Positions 8,843 through 17,683 of a DNA stretch of 64,000 nucleotides are shown in pieces (position 1 is the first letter of the stretch; the number at the start of each line of letters is the position of its first letter). Source of the stretch: Fimbriimonadia bacterium (GTDB lineage Bacteria; Armatimonadota; Fimbriimonadia; Fimbriimonadales; Fimbriimonadaceae); the NCBI GenBank assembly GCA_030427425.1, contig JAUICQ010000006.1, positions 1-64,000 on the forward strand. The letters are read 5' to 3'. The position numbers were made by a program, and so were the translations under genes. Below the pieces are notes generated by a model. That model was given only the letters and a program-made list of their open reading frames with translations. It did not search any database and was not told where the DNA came from.

Positions 8843-9676
8843 CTAATTACTAGCGCTCTCTGGAAAGTCGCATTTGTTTTCAATCATTTTCAATGCTTGT
8901 CTCATATTCCAGTTATTCTTCACTAGCATCTCATAAGATTCGTCTTCCGTTAAAGTAGAGAGCTCGCGGAGGATTCTGGTATATCTCTGACGGATTTTAG
9001 TATTCGTGACATTAGCATCTATAATGAAGTTCTCTTTTACTTTTCCGCATAACACCATACTTGCCGTGTTGATTCTGTTTAATGCCAATTTCTGTGCGGT
9101 TCCAGCTTTTAAACTGGTCTGACCCGTCAGCACCTCTGGTCCGCTATCTAAAAGTATCGATAAGTTAGCTTCTTCAAAAATAGGGGATTTATCGTTGTTC
9201 GCAATCGCAATGGTGAATATACCCTTCTGATTAGCGTGCCTGATTGCAGCTAGAACATAGGGTGTTTTTCCACTAGCCGTTACTGCAATTACCACATCAT
9301 CTCTGCTTAAGTGTAAATTGTTTAAATCTACTATTGCGGCATGCTCGTCTTCTTCGGGATCCAGAACAGTAAAATCTCTTTCGCCTAGCCCGGCTTGTAA
9401 TACATGGAACTTATTAGATTCAATACCAAACGATCTCTCTATTTCCAGAACATCTAGAGCTGCGATTCTTCCACTAGTACCAGCCCCTATATAAACAATC
9501 TGCTTTTCATTTTTATAAGCATTCGCTACTATTTCTGCTGCCTCAGCGATTTTATCTTCAGCATCATGCATGCACTTATGAACAATTAATTCCTCATCGT
9601 TCATTAATGATACTATCTCAGCGGCGCTCATTTCATGGATGTTAAGAGATCGTGGATTTCTGCTTTCAGTACTCAT
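8843..9676 (-). CDS. murQ: N-acetylmuramic acid 6-phosphate etherase
   Basis: 277 residues, slightly shorter than the usual ~300. MurQ splits the lactyl ether of MurNAc-6-phosphate during peptidoglycan recycling in the cytoplasm. The family marks are clear: TESRNP near the start, the SIS-domain phosphosugar loop YIGAGTSGRIAALDVLE, and GPEVLTGQTSLKAGTAQK. The short length is at the C-terminus, which keeps only the beginning of the helical tail. No phosphotransferase, kinase (AnmK) or other recycling gene is next to it. A TATAAT box lies within 60 bases upstream. It implies that a peptidoglycan wall is made and recycled. Confidence 0.95.
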   Translation of the reverse strand: MSTESRNPRSLNIHEMSAAEIVSLMNDEELIVHKCMHDAEDKIAEAAEIVANAYKNEKQIVYIGAGTSGRIAALDVLEIERSFGIESNKFHVLQAGLGERDFTVLDPEEDEHAAIVDLNNLHLSRDDVVIAVTASGKTPYVLAAIRHANQKGIFTIAIANNDKSPIFEEANLSILLDSGPEVLTGQTSLKAGTAQKLALNRINTASMVLCGKVKENFIIDANVTNTKIRQRYTRILRELSTLTEDESYEMLVKNNWNMRQALKMIENKCDFPESASN

Positions 9677-9747
9677 GCATTAATTACCCTTGTATATTAT
9701 AACGTATAATCCAAGTATTTTTAACAGAATACCTCCGGTTATACTAT

Positions 9748-10494
9748 TTATGATCCCGATATTGGATTATCGGCCGCACCTGGCTTTGTATAACCAGGGG
9801 CTAAGTATTCATCTCGGAACAGTCCTGTCTTAAGTTGAGGATTGTATACTACAGACATGTAATGATTCCCTGTATATGCAATTCTCACAATATACTTTTT
9901 ATTTTTTACTAATTCGTGGAGAGAAGTTAGTTTAGTTGCCTCATCTCCATCTAACTCCATTCCATCAACAGACAATGAATTTTCACCTTGATAAGTAGTA
10001 TGTACTACATTGTCTTTATTCTGAAAATATAATTGATAATATCCATGCTGTGGGGTAAGAGTATTAACTATCAGTAGCGCGACATTTGGGTATAGTTCTG
10101 CAAATTTTTTCATTTCATTATCCTCTGCCCATTCTGCCAGAGGATAGTTGTTTTTATACACATAATGTTCTCCTACTATCTGCTTGCGTAATGCAGCATA
10201 AAGAGATCCTTCGATATTGCTACTGTAGCCTGGTTTTATTTCATTGGTGAGCATTCCTTCTAAGGCGCCTAATTCTTTATTCATACGTTGAAGTTTCATC
10301 TGATGTATTATTGCATGGTAGAAACAAGCACCATCTCCGCGAACATTATTTAGTTTCCATCCCACTATTCTTCCAGGCCCTAATGGATGCATATAACCAC
10401 GATTAGAATTGTCGTTATTACTTGATGGGCCATCACAACTAATTAAAAAGCCTAGTATACACGCTAAAAATATCAATCTATCAAGAGCATTCAT
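9748..10494 (-). CDS. OTU-family cysteine protease lipoprotein (deubiquitinase-like)
   Basis: 248 residues. A lipoprotein signal (hydrophobic 7-18, lipobox LISC with Cys20) predicts membrane anchoring after export. The OTU core is well conserved: VRGDGACFYHAI with Asp54 and nucleophile Cys57, the middle motif EWAEDNEMKKFAELYPNVAL (OTU proteins usually have a WGG-x-E-x-x-A-L-A pattern here), and a C-terminal GNHYMSVVYN with His211. All three active-site positions are intact. OTU proteases cleave ubiquitin chains in eukaryotes; in bacteria they are mostly known from host-associated species. It lies just downstream of the large LRR gene on the same strand, separated by a strong hairpin. No Shine-Dalgarno is seen before the ATG. 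The substrate (ubiquitin or another protein) is not established. Confidence 0.85.
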   Translation of the reverse strand: MNALDRLIFLACILGFLISCDGPSSNNDNSNRGYMHPLGPGRIVGWKLNNVRGDGACFYHAIIHQMKLQRMNKELGALEGMLTNEIKPGYSSNIEGSLYAALRKQIVGEHYVYKNNYPLAEWAEDNEMKKFAELYPNVALLIVNTLTPQHGYYQLYFQNKDNVVHTTYQGENSLSVDGMELDGDEATKLTSLHELVKNKKYIVRIAYTGNHYMSVVYNPQLKTGLFRDEYLAPGYTKPGAADNPISGS

Positions 10495-10508
10495 ACTATT
10501 ATTATGGC

Positions 10509-10552
10509 AGTACTAAAGGGGTGAGCTTAAACCGTCCAACCCCTTTAGTACT
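10509..10552 (-). terminator. 14-bp-stem hairpin between LRR and OTU genes
   Basis: Perfect inverted repeat: AGTACTAAAGGGGT (10509-10522) and its complement (10539-10552), loop 16 bases. It follows the stop of the 1205-residue LRR gene and ends 15 bases before the OTU start codon. There is no T-tract, so it may be a terminator, an mRNA stabiliser, or a control element for OTU translation. Confidence 0.55.
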
Positions 10553-10667
10553 AGTGCTTTATGTCCTAATTAGGTAGATCTGCTTTTAATACTTCTATAA
10601 TTCTCCTCGCACAATCTGATTTCTGTATGTCATCAGTTTCTCAAAGCTCATCTTATCTTTAGAAAGA

Positions 10668-13600
10668 TTACAGAATGTTACAAGATCCTCCTCCTTTTCT
10701 GCGCGATCCTGCGCCGCTGGCTGGCTGGCTGCCTCTATTCTGATGTTGATCACTTTGGCTGTCAATGTCAATGTTGTTATCTCTGCTCTGAGAATCACCT
10801 GCAACAGCGGGAGCAGGTATGGGTATACATAGAACATTGCAACCAGGAATACTTCTTAACTGTTCTAATACTCCGTCTGGGCAATCCGTATCACATACGT
10901 TTATTTCGATTATTCCGGGAGGAAGAGCTTCAGGTAAATCATTCCAGTTTGCACCCAAGTTACAGCCCTCGATGTGTAGTTTTTTTAGGTTAACGAGTCT
11001 GTTCAGTTTCCTGGTTTTTAGATTTGTTCCGTTAAATCTTGTTTTGCTCAAAGATAAATACTCTAAACTATCAGGCAATTTTCTCAGCAATATATTTACA
11101 GCTTCACTGCTTATGCTGATGCAGTTTCTTAGTGATAAGTGTCTGAGTTTTTTAAAGTTTTCTATGATGTCTAGTATTGCATCATCTGATACTTTTGTGC
11201 CGTCCAACCTGAGTTCTATAAGCTCTATAGAGATGTTACTTAGAATTTCCATGCATCCATCTTCTGTTATTTCCTCACACCCAGATAGGTTTAGGGTAGT
11301 TAAGTTGTCAAACTTTCTTAGTAGCTGGGCAGCATTATCGCCAATTCTATTCTGTTGCAAAGAAAGATGTTTCAGTGTAACAGGGAGGGATTCTGAAAAT
11401 AGATTATTCCAATCCTGCTCCTTCCATGTGGTTAAACCATTGAGAGAGAGAGATTCTAAGGCGTTGAATATTTTGAATCTCCTCACTAAACCATTTGGAA
11501 TTGCTACGTTGTTCAATTTTAGTTCAATTACATCTTTGGGAACATTTCTTAACAAATAATCCCAGCGTTCCTCTGCAATTTCCGAACATCTTGAAAGATT
11601 AATACTTTTAAGTTTGGGGGCATTGCGGAAAAGCTGGTGAACTGATTCGCCTAAGTGAGTACCTTCTAAGTTTAATGATTCTAATAAAGGAAACTGCTGC
11701 ATGCAAATATTTCCCCACTTTTCATTACTTATTCCACTGCAATCGGAAAGATTCAGGTGAACCAGGGATCTGCATAATGTTCTTGAAAATGTAACATCTG
11801 CTGGCATCTGCATCTTACTCAGATCCAGGCTTTCTATGGATGTATTATTAACTCTATCAACAAAGGCTTCTAACATCTCAGGAATATTGGTTAAATTAGG
11901 GACGTGTAGTGTTCGTAGATTACCCAGGTGTTTAAACAGAAAGTCGAATGCAAGTGGATGTAGGGTGTTTTCAGGACCAGTGAGCTCTACTCTTCGGATA
12001 CCAAACTGATAATTTAAAAATCCTTGAAGTCGTAATTGCTGTTCTAATTCACTTAGTTTTACTAACTGATCTTGGCGAGTTACACGGACGTACTCCCAGG
12101 GGTCTTTTGTTAAACCATTCTGTCTTATTAATTGGTCTAGGTAACTAATTAAGTTGCTTCCTAGATTATTTCTCTCAATAAATATTGTAAAGTCCTTAGC
12201 TCTATTTGCTATACACTGTTCTATAAAATGGATAAATGCATCCATATTCTCTAATGCATCTTGTGGGATACGAACAGGATGCATCTCTCTCTCTGCTATT
12301 CTCCTACGGTACTCGGCTGAATCACCAAAGTCTTGCCGATCTCGAACGAGTGTTTTTGCTGTTGAAGTTATGTTATAGTTATTCATTACTCCAATATTAG
12401 TTAAATTAGGAAACTTGGGACTGCACAGAACTGCTATACTATCGTCATCTATACTCGTATTTGAAATGTCGATAGTCCTTAGCTCACTGGATAGGTCGCC
12501 CACAAATCTCAACCATTCCGCTTTCGGTATATTTACGCAGCCGTTGAGAGATAGTTCTTTTAAATTCTCAAATCTACTTAACTCTGCGGCCCCCGATTGA
12601 TCGATGCTGGTGCTATCTAGAGAGATATTTTCTAGGTTTACAGGTAGGCCTCTCAAAATTCTGCCCCAAGCATTTGAAGGAATATTCATATTATAGCTTA
12701 AGCCTATGGCTTTTAAATTAGGATACAAGCTTACTTGGACGGTTTGAAGGCCTCGTGTTTCATCTCCTGATATACGCCTCAAACACTCACTTGTTATTCT
12801 AGTATTATTTATATAAAGAACAGAGATATCACGCGATAAACCTCCTAATAGTGCCTCCCAACTATCAGCATCTATTTCTTGGCAACCCGATAAGTTAAGC
12901 ATGGAAAGTTTATTAAATTCTATAATTTTCCTTGCTGAGATGCCAGAGATATTCTGCCCGGATATATCTAGAACTTCAATATAACGGGAGTTCAACGATG
13001 TTAACATCTCATCTAGCACCCTTCTGCTCTCTTCAGGACTTAAATAATTAGTAGATACTTCCGGGGCGATAAACTCGGTTTCTATTGTATCGCCGTCATA
13101 AAAGAATAAAGTTTGTCCATTCATTTGACGTTCGGTAACAACCTGTTGAAATATTTTACAGTTAGGTATCCTTAATTCTCTTAAATGCGGAAGCATACGA
13201 ATTAAATGGAGGTGCTTATCTTCTAGCTCAGAGGATGATGGAAGATTGATATTGGTCACCCCTGGTAAAAAGCCTGGAGAAGAATCTAACGTTCCTGGAA
13301 TAAGATACCTACTCTCATCATTCTCACATCGGAGGATTTTGAGAAAGAAATCATCTTTCACCTGTCTATACCCAGTCTCATAGAAGATCCCACTGGCTAG
13401 AGCTATTCCATGTAGTATTGAATTTAGACGCTCTAATTGGGAGACTTTGGATATAGTTTGTAAAGACCAGTTTGTAGGGACTTCAAAAAAGCTGAAATTA
13501 TGCTGGTTCATTCTTAGATGGCCTTCTAAATAGTCGAGTAGCACATCTGTTTCAGCTAATATCTCTTTTTTATCACCAAGTAGTGTGATGTCTAGAGGTA

Positions 13601-14285
13601 TTCTAACTGGATTAATCTCTATATACGCTCCTGGATTAATGTTCTCCAGTTCTCCTTTATTCCGTTCCTGTCTAAACATATAATAAAGGTCCGGGTTTTC
13701 CTTCACAATATGGCTTTGTTTAACAACTGTGCAAGGGGTGAATCTCTGCAGAATATGTGTGCATATTGTTCGGAATTGTTCATCTAGTATAGTTTGATTT
13801 GTTTCGTATTGTGCATTGATTTCTCTACTTATCTCCAGTAATCTCTGTTCAGCCCCGGGAGCGTCGTATGCCCCAGAACTTACTAGAGAATAAAGCCCCT
13901 GATGTTTATCTTGAATCTCAGATATCAAGTTAAGCATATCAACTTTTTTCTTGGCAGCCTCTCTAATAATTCGGCAAGCTAGCATGTAACCAGCTAATAC
14001 AGGCTGACGCTTGGCCTCGTCGAGTATAGTACCCGTAATTTTTAATTCCCCATTTTTACTAGTAATTTTAAGTTCCTTATCCGAGTATCTAATAGTCTCA
14101 AGCTTCCAGCGAACTTCTTGCCAATCATTCTCGAGTTCTTGAAATGGATCTATTTGTTCAATGTTATCAATCGGTAGCGGACCTCCTCTTCCTGGTAGAT
14201 CTGCGGCCGAAAGTCCTAGTGATGGTGCCTGAGTGAGCACTAAAGTTCCTATGATTTTCTGTAATATTTTAGAAGGTATTTTCAT
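10668..14285 (-). CDS. Giant exported LRR protein with CaaX-like C-terminus
   Basis: 1205 residues from the ATG at 14285, chosen over 14306 because AGGAG lies seven bases upstream and the signal peptide (MKIPSKILQKIIGTLVLTQA...LSAA) begins there. Residues ~30-370 are a helical, non-repeat region. From ~370 to ~1150 there are many RNI-like LRR units (LxxLxLxxCxxI, W..LLxxLPxxLxxLxLxxTxI). The cap ends in TDCPDGVLEQL, related to the caps of the smaller LRR proteins. A charged, low-complexity tail follows, ending RRKGGGSCNIL: a CaaX-like box preceded by basic residues, as in prenylated eukaryotic proteins. Such boxes are used by some injected bacterial effectors. Ligand and destination are unknown; the CaaX could be chance. 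Confidence 0.85.
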   Translation of the reverse strand: MKIPSKILQKIIGTLVLTQAPSLGLSAADLPGRGGPLPIDNIEQIDPFQELENDWQEVRWKLETIRYSDKELKITSKNGELKITGTILDEAKRQPVLAGYMLACRIIREAAKKKVDMLNLISEIQDKHQGLYSLVSSGAYDAPGAEQRLLEISREINAQYETNQTILDEQFRTICTHILQRFTPCTVVKQSHIVKENPDLYYMFRQERNKGELENINPGAYIEINPVRIPLDITLLGDKKEILAETDVLLDYLEGHLRMNQHNFSFFEVPTNWSLQTISKVSQLERLNSILHGIALASGIFYETGYRQVKDDFFLKILRCENDESRYLIPGTLDSSPGFLPGVTNINLPSSSELEDKHLHLIRMLPHLRELRIPNCKIFQQVVTERQMNGQTLFFYDGDTIETEFIAPEVSTNYLSPEESRRVLDEMLTSLNSRYIEVLDISGQNISGISARKIIEFNKLSMLNLSGCQEIDADSWEALLGGLSRDISVLYINNTRITSECLRRISGDETRGLQTVQVSLYPNLKAIGLSYNMNIPSNAWGRILRGLPVNLENISLDSTSIDQSGAAELSRFENLKELSLNGCVNIPKAEWLRFVGDLSSELRTIDISNTSIDDDSIAVLCSPKFPNLTNIGVMNNYNITSTAKTLVRDRQDFGDSAEYRRRIAEREMHPVRIPQDALENMDAFIHFIEQCIANRAKDFTIFIERNNLGSNLISYLDQLIRQNGLTKDPWEYVRVTRQDQLVKLSELEQQLRLQGFLNYQFGIRRVELTGPENTLHPLAFDFLFKHLGNLRTLHVPNLTNIPEMLEAFVDRVNNTSIESLDLSKMQMPADVTFSRTLCRSLVHLNLSDCSGISNEKWGNICMQQFPLLESLNLEGTHLGESVHQLFRNAPKLKSINLSRCSEIAEERWDYLLRNVPKDVIELKLNNVAIPNGLVRRFKIFNALESLSLNGLTTWKEQDWNNLFSESLPVTLKHLSLQQNRIGDNAAQLLRKFDNLTTLNLSGCEEITEDGCMEILSNISIELIELRLDGTKVSDDAILDIIENFKKLRHLSLRNCISISSEAVNILLRKLPDSLEYLSLSKTRFNGTNLKTRKLNRLVNLKKLHIEGCNLGANWNDLPEALPPGIIEINVCDTDCPDGVLEQLRSIPGCNVLCIPIPAPAVAGDSQSRDNNIDIDSQSDQHQNRGSQPASGAGSRRKGGGSCNIL

Positions 14286-14307
14286 TACTTTTCTCCTGTA
14301 TGACACT

Positions 14308-14342
14308 TATTGTTTAAGTATTAAGTTATTTCTTAAACAATA
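14308..14342 (-). promoter_or_regulatory. Inverted repeat upstream of giant LRR gene
   Basis: TATTGTTTAAG (14308-14318) and its exact complement (14332-14342) with a 13-base loop lie just upstream of the AGGAG ribosome site of the 1205-residue LRR gene. It could be an operator or a 5' leader hairpin. The rest of 14343-14463 holds nothing recognisable. Confidence 0.4.
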
Positions 14343-14463
14343 GCACCTGAAAGATTATTGCTTAACTTCCAGCAGCAGATTACCACATATTTTTAACAGG
14401 AGGAACAAAAATTATTGCCCATGAAGAACATAATTCAAGAGTAAACAGCAATAGCAGAAGTAC

Positions 14464-15177
14464 TTAACTGCTTTTTTTTCGAATATAGTAGAGACCACCA
14501 ACTAATATAGTTATGGAACCAATCCAGAAAATAGTATGATCCATCTCCGGAATGTAAATATTGCACTGCTGCCTACTCCATAGATTAGCAGATGAGAATG
14601 CTAGCTTACAGCCTACCCAGGCAACAAGTATATAAGCAAGATCTTCCACGCCGGGATACTTGTCCATCACTTTAATAAGTTTGTTAGCTGCTAAACGGAG
14701 TATGATGATGCCGATAACAGCACCAGCATAAACTACCCACAATTTAGAACTAGAGCTAATGAGTGCCACCCCAGCAAGAACGCTATCGATGGCGAATGCA
14801 ATATCGATTAATTCTATTTCAAGCACTGCCTTCCAGAAACTCTTTTTACTAGAATCGGTCCCGGTGTGAGATCCCGATTTATAGAGAAAGAAGTGTTTTA
14901 TTGGAAGAAATAGTAAATATGCAGCCCCGATTGCTTGTAGCCACCAGAACTCTATAATTACGGAAGCAAATAGAATAGCAATAAATCGGAATATAAGGGC
15001 GCCGATTATTCCGTAAGTAAGTGCTTTCTGCTGTAACTTTTTAGGTAGTTTCTTAGCCACTGTAGCAAGTACCAGAGCGTTATCAGCTGATAACAGTGCC
15101 TCCAGCACTACCAAAAACAGAATTGTATATATATCGCTAAATTCGAAAATCTGCGAGGGAAGTGAAAAGTTAAACAT
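14464..15177 (-). CDS. TerC-family integral membrane protein
   Basis: 237 residues with about seven transmembrane helices. The two family signatures are present: EALLSADNALVLA near residue 26 and DIAFAIDSVLAGVA around residue 127, whose acidic residues lie in the membrane core. Members (TerC, Alx, MeeF-type) are linked to manganese export or metal loading of secreted proteins. The gene stands alone, divergent from the fmdB-like gene. There are no tellurite resistance genes nearby, so a general metal-export role is more likely than tellurite resistance. Confidence 0.9.
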   Translation of the reverse strand: MFNFSLPSQIFEFSDIYTILFLVVLEALLSADNALVLATVAKKLPKKLQQKALTYGIIGALIFRFIAILFASVIIEFWWLQAIGAAYLLFLPIKHFFLYKSGSHTGTDSSKKSFWKAVLEIELIDIAFAIDSVLAGVALISSSSKLWVVYAGAVIGIIILRLAANKLIKVMDKYPGVEDLAYILVAWVGCKLAFSSANLWSRQQCNIYIPEMDHTIFWIGSITILVGGLYYIRKKSS

Positions 15178-15302
15178 ATCAAAGAAATTTTATTGACAAG
15201 GAAACATTCTCATGAGTTCCTTCCATCATTTTATTATTGGATATGACATACTAATTGTAGCAGTAAAAAGTATTAAATTTATACTATTAAAGGAATATTA
15301 CC

Positions 15303-15551
15303 ATGCCTATTTATGTATATGAATGTAATAAATGTAAGAAACAGATAGAAGTAAAACAACGGATTACAGAAGATCCGTTAACCGATTGTGATTGTGGAGC
15401 AAAGAACTCCCTTAATAGAATAATTCAGCCTACGGCAGTAATGTTCAAAGGGAGCGGATTCCATATAAACGATTACTCTTCTTCAGGAAGTAGTTCTAAA
15501 GAATCTAATTGTTCAGGAGATACCAATACTTGTAATAAGTGTTCCGATTAG
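15303..15551 (+). CDS. FmdB-family zinc ribbon protein
   Basis: 82 residues. The N-terminus MPIYVYECNKCKKQIEV followed by DCDCGAKNSLNRIIQPTA is the small FmdB/CxxC zinc-ribbon regulator domain, with paired cysteines (CNKC and CDC) to bind one metal. The C-terminus is Ser-rich with three more cysteines (CSGDTNTCNKC). AAAGGAATATTACC precedes the ATG and TATACT lies ~15 bases further up. The role is unknown; FmdB proteins have been called regulators but most are uncharacterised. The vanW-like gene starts 19 bases downstream and is probably co-transcribed. Confidence 0.85.
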   Translation: MPIYVYECNKCKKQIEVKQRITEDPLTDCDCGAKNSLNRIIQPTAVMFKGSGFHINDYSSSGSSSKESNCSGDTNTCNKCSD

Positions 15552-15569
15552 TGCCTGAAGGAGGTATTT

Positions 15570-16931
15570 ATGCCGGCTGTTATTAATTTTGGGAATATAA
15601 CTCCCGAAAATAAAATGAGGATGTTGAAAAAAGCTGGCATAGTTATTTTATATTTTCTAGTAATAAGTACTACCGTTATTTCCATAGATTATAATACTCA
15701 AGGTTATGTAAAATATGGCACTTATTTTGAAGGAAAACATATTGGTGGGCTTACTCTAGAAGAGTGCAGTAATTTCCTAGATAAATGGTGGGATGCGGCC
15801 CAACAAAAACCAACTTATCTTACTTGTAAATATATGAAGGAGAGTATTCCTTGGAAGAATGCTAAAGAGTGGGGTGTTTGTCTTGATAAAAAAGATATTT
15901 TAGGTCAGCTAAGTTTTGAAGGATTCATTACAAAACAGTTAAAATTAAATAACTTACTTAACCTTGATAGAATAGAGATTGTAGCACAATACCTATTTAA
16001 GAACAGTGTATTAAAAAAAAATATCGATTGGATTACTCAGAATCTTCCAAAAAGAATTCCAGCAAAAGCATACTTTGAAAATAACTTTTTTAACTACAAA
16101 AAAGAATCGGATACCTACTATGTAGATACTTATAAACTAACTGAGAATATACTACTAGCTTATAACAATTGTGAGATAAAAGAAGTTCCCTTAATTAAAG
16201 ATATTCCAGAAGTATCTATGGATGTTTTAGAAAAAATAAAACATGTGGTCTCTAAGTGCACAACAAGTTTTCCTAGTAATCTTGTTGAAAGATGTCATAA
16301 CATTGCTAAATGTGCAGAGCATTTTAATGGTCTAGTGCTTAAGCCTGGTGATTCGATAAGCTTCAATGATATCACTGGACCTAGGAATATCAGAACCGGA
16401 TATAAAAAAGCGGATATTTATAGTGAAGGGAAAATTATAAAAGAAGCAGGAGGTGGGGTGTGCCAGGTGAGTAGTACCTTATATAATGCCGTCCTATTAG
16501 CAGGATTAAAGATAGATGAGAGGCGGAATCATTCGATGCCGGTAAGTTATGTTTCAGTTGGCACAGATGCTACTGTGAATGATGAATGTGGGATAGATCT
16601 AAAAGTTACTAATAATTCAGGATCTCATATGGCGATATCAAGTGAAATAAAAGGCAATTTATTAACATTCCGCTTATTATCTACCACTCCGCTAAGTAAA
16701 TCGATTTCTATTCTGGTTACAGATGTGAACATGAATCCGAAAAAAGTAAAACTTATTCAAGATAACACCCTGCCAAAAGATGTAGAAAAAGTGATTGAAA
16801 AAGGTGGTAGAAGTGGGGCGGCAAAAACTTACCGCCTAATAAGTGAAAACGGCAATATTCTGAAAAAAGAGTACCTTGGACGAAGTGTATATCGTGGAGG
16901 AACGAAAATTATTGCCGTTAATAGAGAGTAG
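15570..16931 (+). CDS. VanW-family protein with N-terminal membrane anchor
   Basis: 453 residues. A strong AAGGAGG lies six bases before the ATG. One transmembrane segment (~23-41) is followed by an extracytoplasmic region with a peptidoglycan-binding-like middle part, and then the VanW domain (~265-385): LKPGDSISFNDITGPR, GGGVCQVSSTLYNAVLLAG and ERRNHSMPVSYV. VanW domains occur in accessory proteins of vancomycin operons and in many cell-wall proteins; the biochemical role is not known. No vanHAX-type genes are nearby, so antibiotic resistance should not be assumed. The gene follows the fmdB-like gene and ends 8 bases before a convergent gene. Confidence 0.9.
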   Translation: MPAVINFGNITPENKMRMLKKAGIVILYFLVISTTVISIDYNTQGYVKYGTYFEGKHIGGLTLEECSNFLDKWWDAAQQKPTYLTCKYMKESIPWKNAKEWGVCLDKKDILGQLSFEGFITKQLKLNNLLNLDRIEIVAQYLFKNSVLKKNIDWITQNLPKRIPAKAYFENNFFNYKKESDTYYVDTYKLTENILLAYNNCEIKEVPLIKDIPEVSMDVLEKIKHVVSKCTTSFPSNLVERCHNIAKCAEHFNGLVLKPGDSISFNDITGPRNIRTGYKKADIYSEGKIIKEAGGGVCQVSSTLYNAVLLAGLKIDERRNHSMPVSYVSVGTDATVNDECGIDLKVTNNSGSHMAISSEIKGNLLTFRLLSTTPLSKSISILVTDVNMNPKKVKLIQDNTLPKDVEKVIEKGGRSGAAKTYRLISENGNILKKEYLGRSVYRGGTKIIAVNRE

Positions 16932-16939
16932 AACCTTGT

Positions 16940-17608
16940 CTACATAAACTCATGAGCCAGCATCTGCTCAACAAAAACAGTTAGAATTTTGTCTATCTCC
17001 AAAAGATCTTCTGCAGCAAGGTGCTTTAGAACATTATCGTGTAGAGAAGTAGCCAGCAGCTCTATTTTGTTATTCGTAACATCTTCTGCATCTCTAGTGT
17101 TCGGTTTGCAAATATCAAGAGTTTTTCTCTGTAGTTCCACCAAATATTCAGTTAAGTTATCTTTGCCTACACCATTTAACAAATCTATTAATCTCTGAGG
17201 AATATATATTGTGCCTTGTTGCAAAGCAACATATTCCACATTGCCTTTATCGTCCGTTTGATGGAATTCGCATCCTGGATATAAAGGGATACGACCTCCC
17301 TGCAAGAAATTGATGGCTATTTGGGCATTATCCTTCAATGCCTCCGGTTCTTGTATATAATAATCTAAGGAATGGTCATTGGCTAATATAATACTATAGG
17401 ATAATAGCGTGTTAGAGATTTTATCTGTAATACGCTTAATTAGAAGTTCCTTCTCAACAACATCCGCCCCGGATCCTGAAGATCTGTTTGCTGATTCAGA
17501 TGAATCGTTGCCAGCGCATCCCTTATCTTCAGCAGAGAATGTACTGTTTGTAAGTGTAACTGCTGTAACGGCTATCAATATGGATTTATTCAATAAACTC
17601 TTGTGCAT
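16940..17608 (-). CDS. Exported protein of unknown function
   Basis: 222 residues if translation starts at the ATG at 17608, where a signal peptide begins (MHKSLLNKSILIAVTAVTLT, cleavage near TFSA); an in-frame ATG exists at 17659. A Ser/Gly-rich linker follows, then a helical domain. I recognise no family. It is followed at once by the convergent vanW-like gene. It has the same general build as the other exported unknowns here: signal peptide, low-complexity linker, helical body. Confidence 0.65.
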   Translation of the reverse strand: MHKSLLNKSILIAVTAVTLTNSTFSAEDKGCAGNDSSESANRSSGSGADVVEKELLIKRITDKISNTLLSYSIILANDHSLDYYIQEPEALKDNAQIAINFLQGGRIPLYPGCEFHQTDDKGNVEYVALQQGTIYIPQRLIDLLNGVGKDNLTEYLVELQRKTLDICKPNTRDAEDVTNNKIELLATSLHDNVLKHLAAEDLLEIDKILTVFVEQMLAHEFM

Positions 17609-17683
17609 ATTGTTGTATCGTACCCAGGATCTGTTCAATATGTAAATGGATGCTATCAATATAATCTTATTCTCTGCCTCTAT

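Noticed and set aside
10595-10837. 80-codon minus-strand frame overlapping the end of the giant LRR gene
   Set aside because: Other frame of the same DNA, hydrophobic by composition, no ribosome site; the LRR frame continues to a conserved cap.
10819-11559. 246-codon open frame antisense to the giant LRR gene
   Set aside because: Low-complexity translation opposite a strongly supported LRR frame with signal peptide and ribosome site.
14464-15177. Tellurite resistance
   Set aside because: TerC-fold proteins are widespread metal transporters and no other ter genes are present.
15570-16931. Vancomycin resistance determinant
   Set aside because: Only the VanW-type domain is present; vanHAX, vanY and vanRS are absent, and such domains are common in proteins unrelated to resistance.
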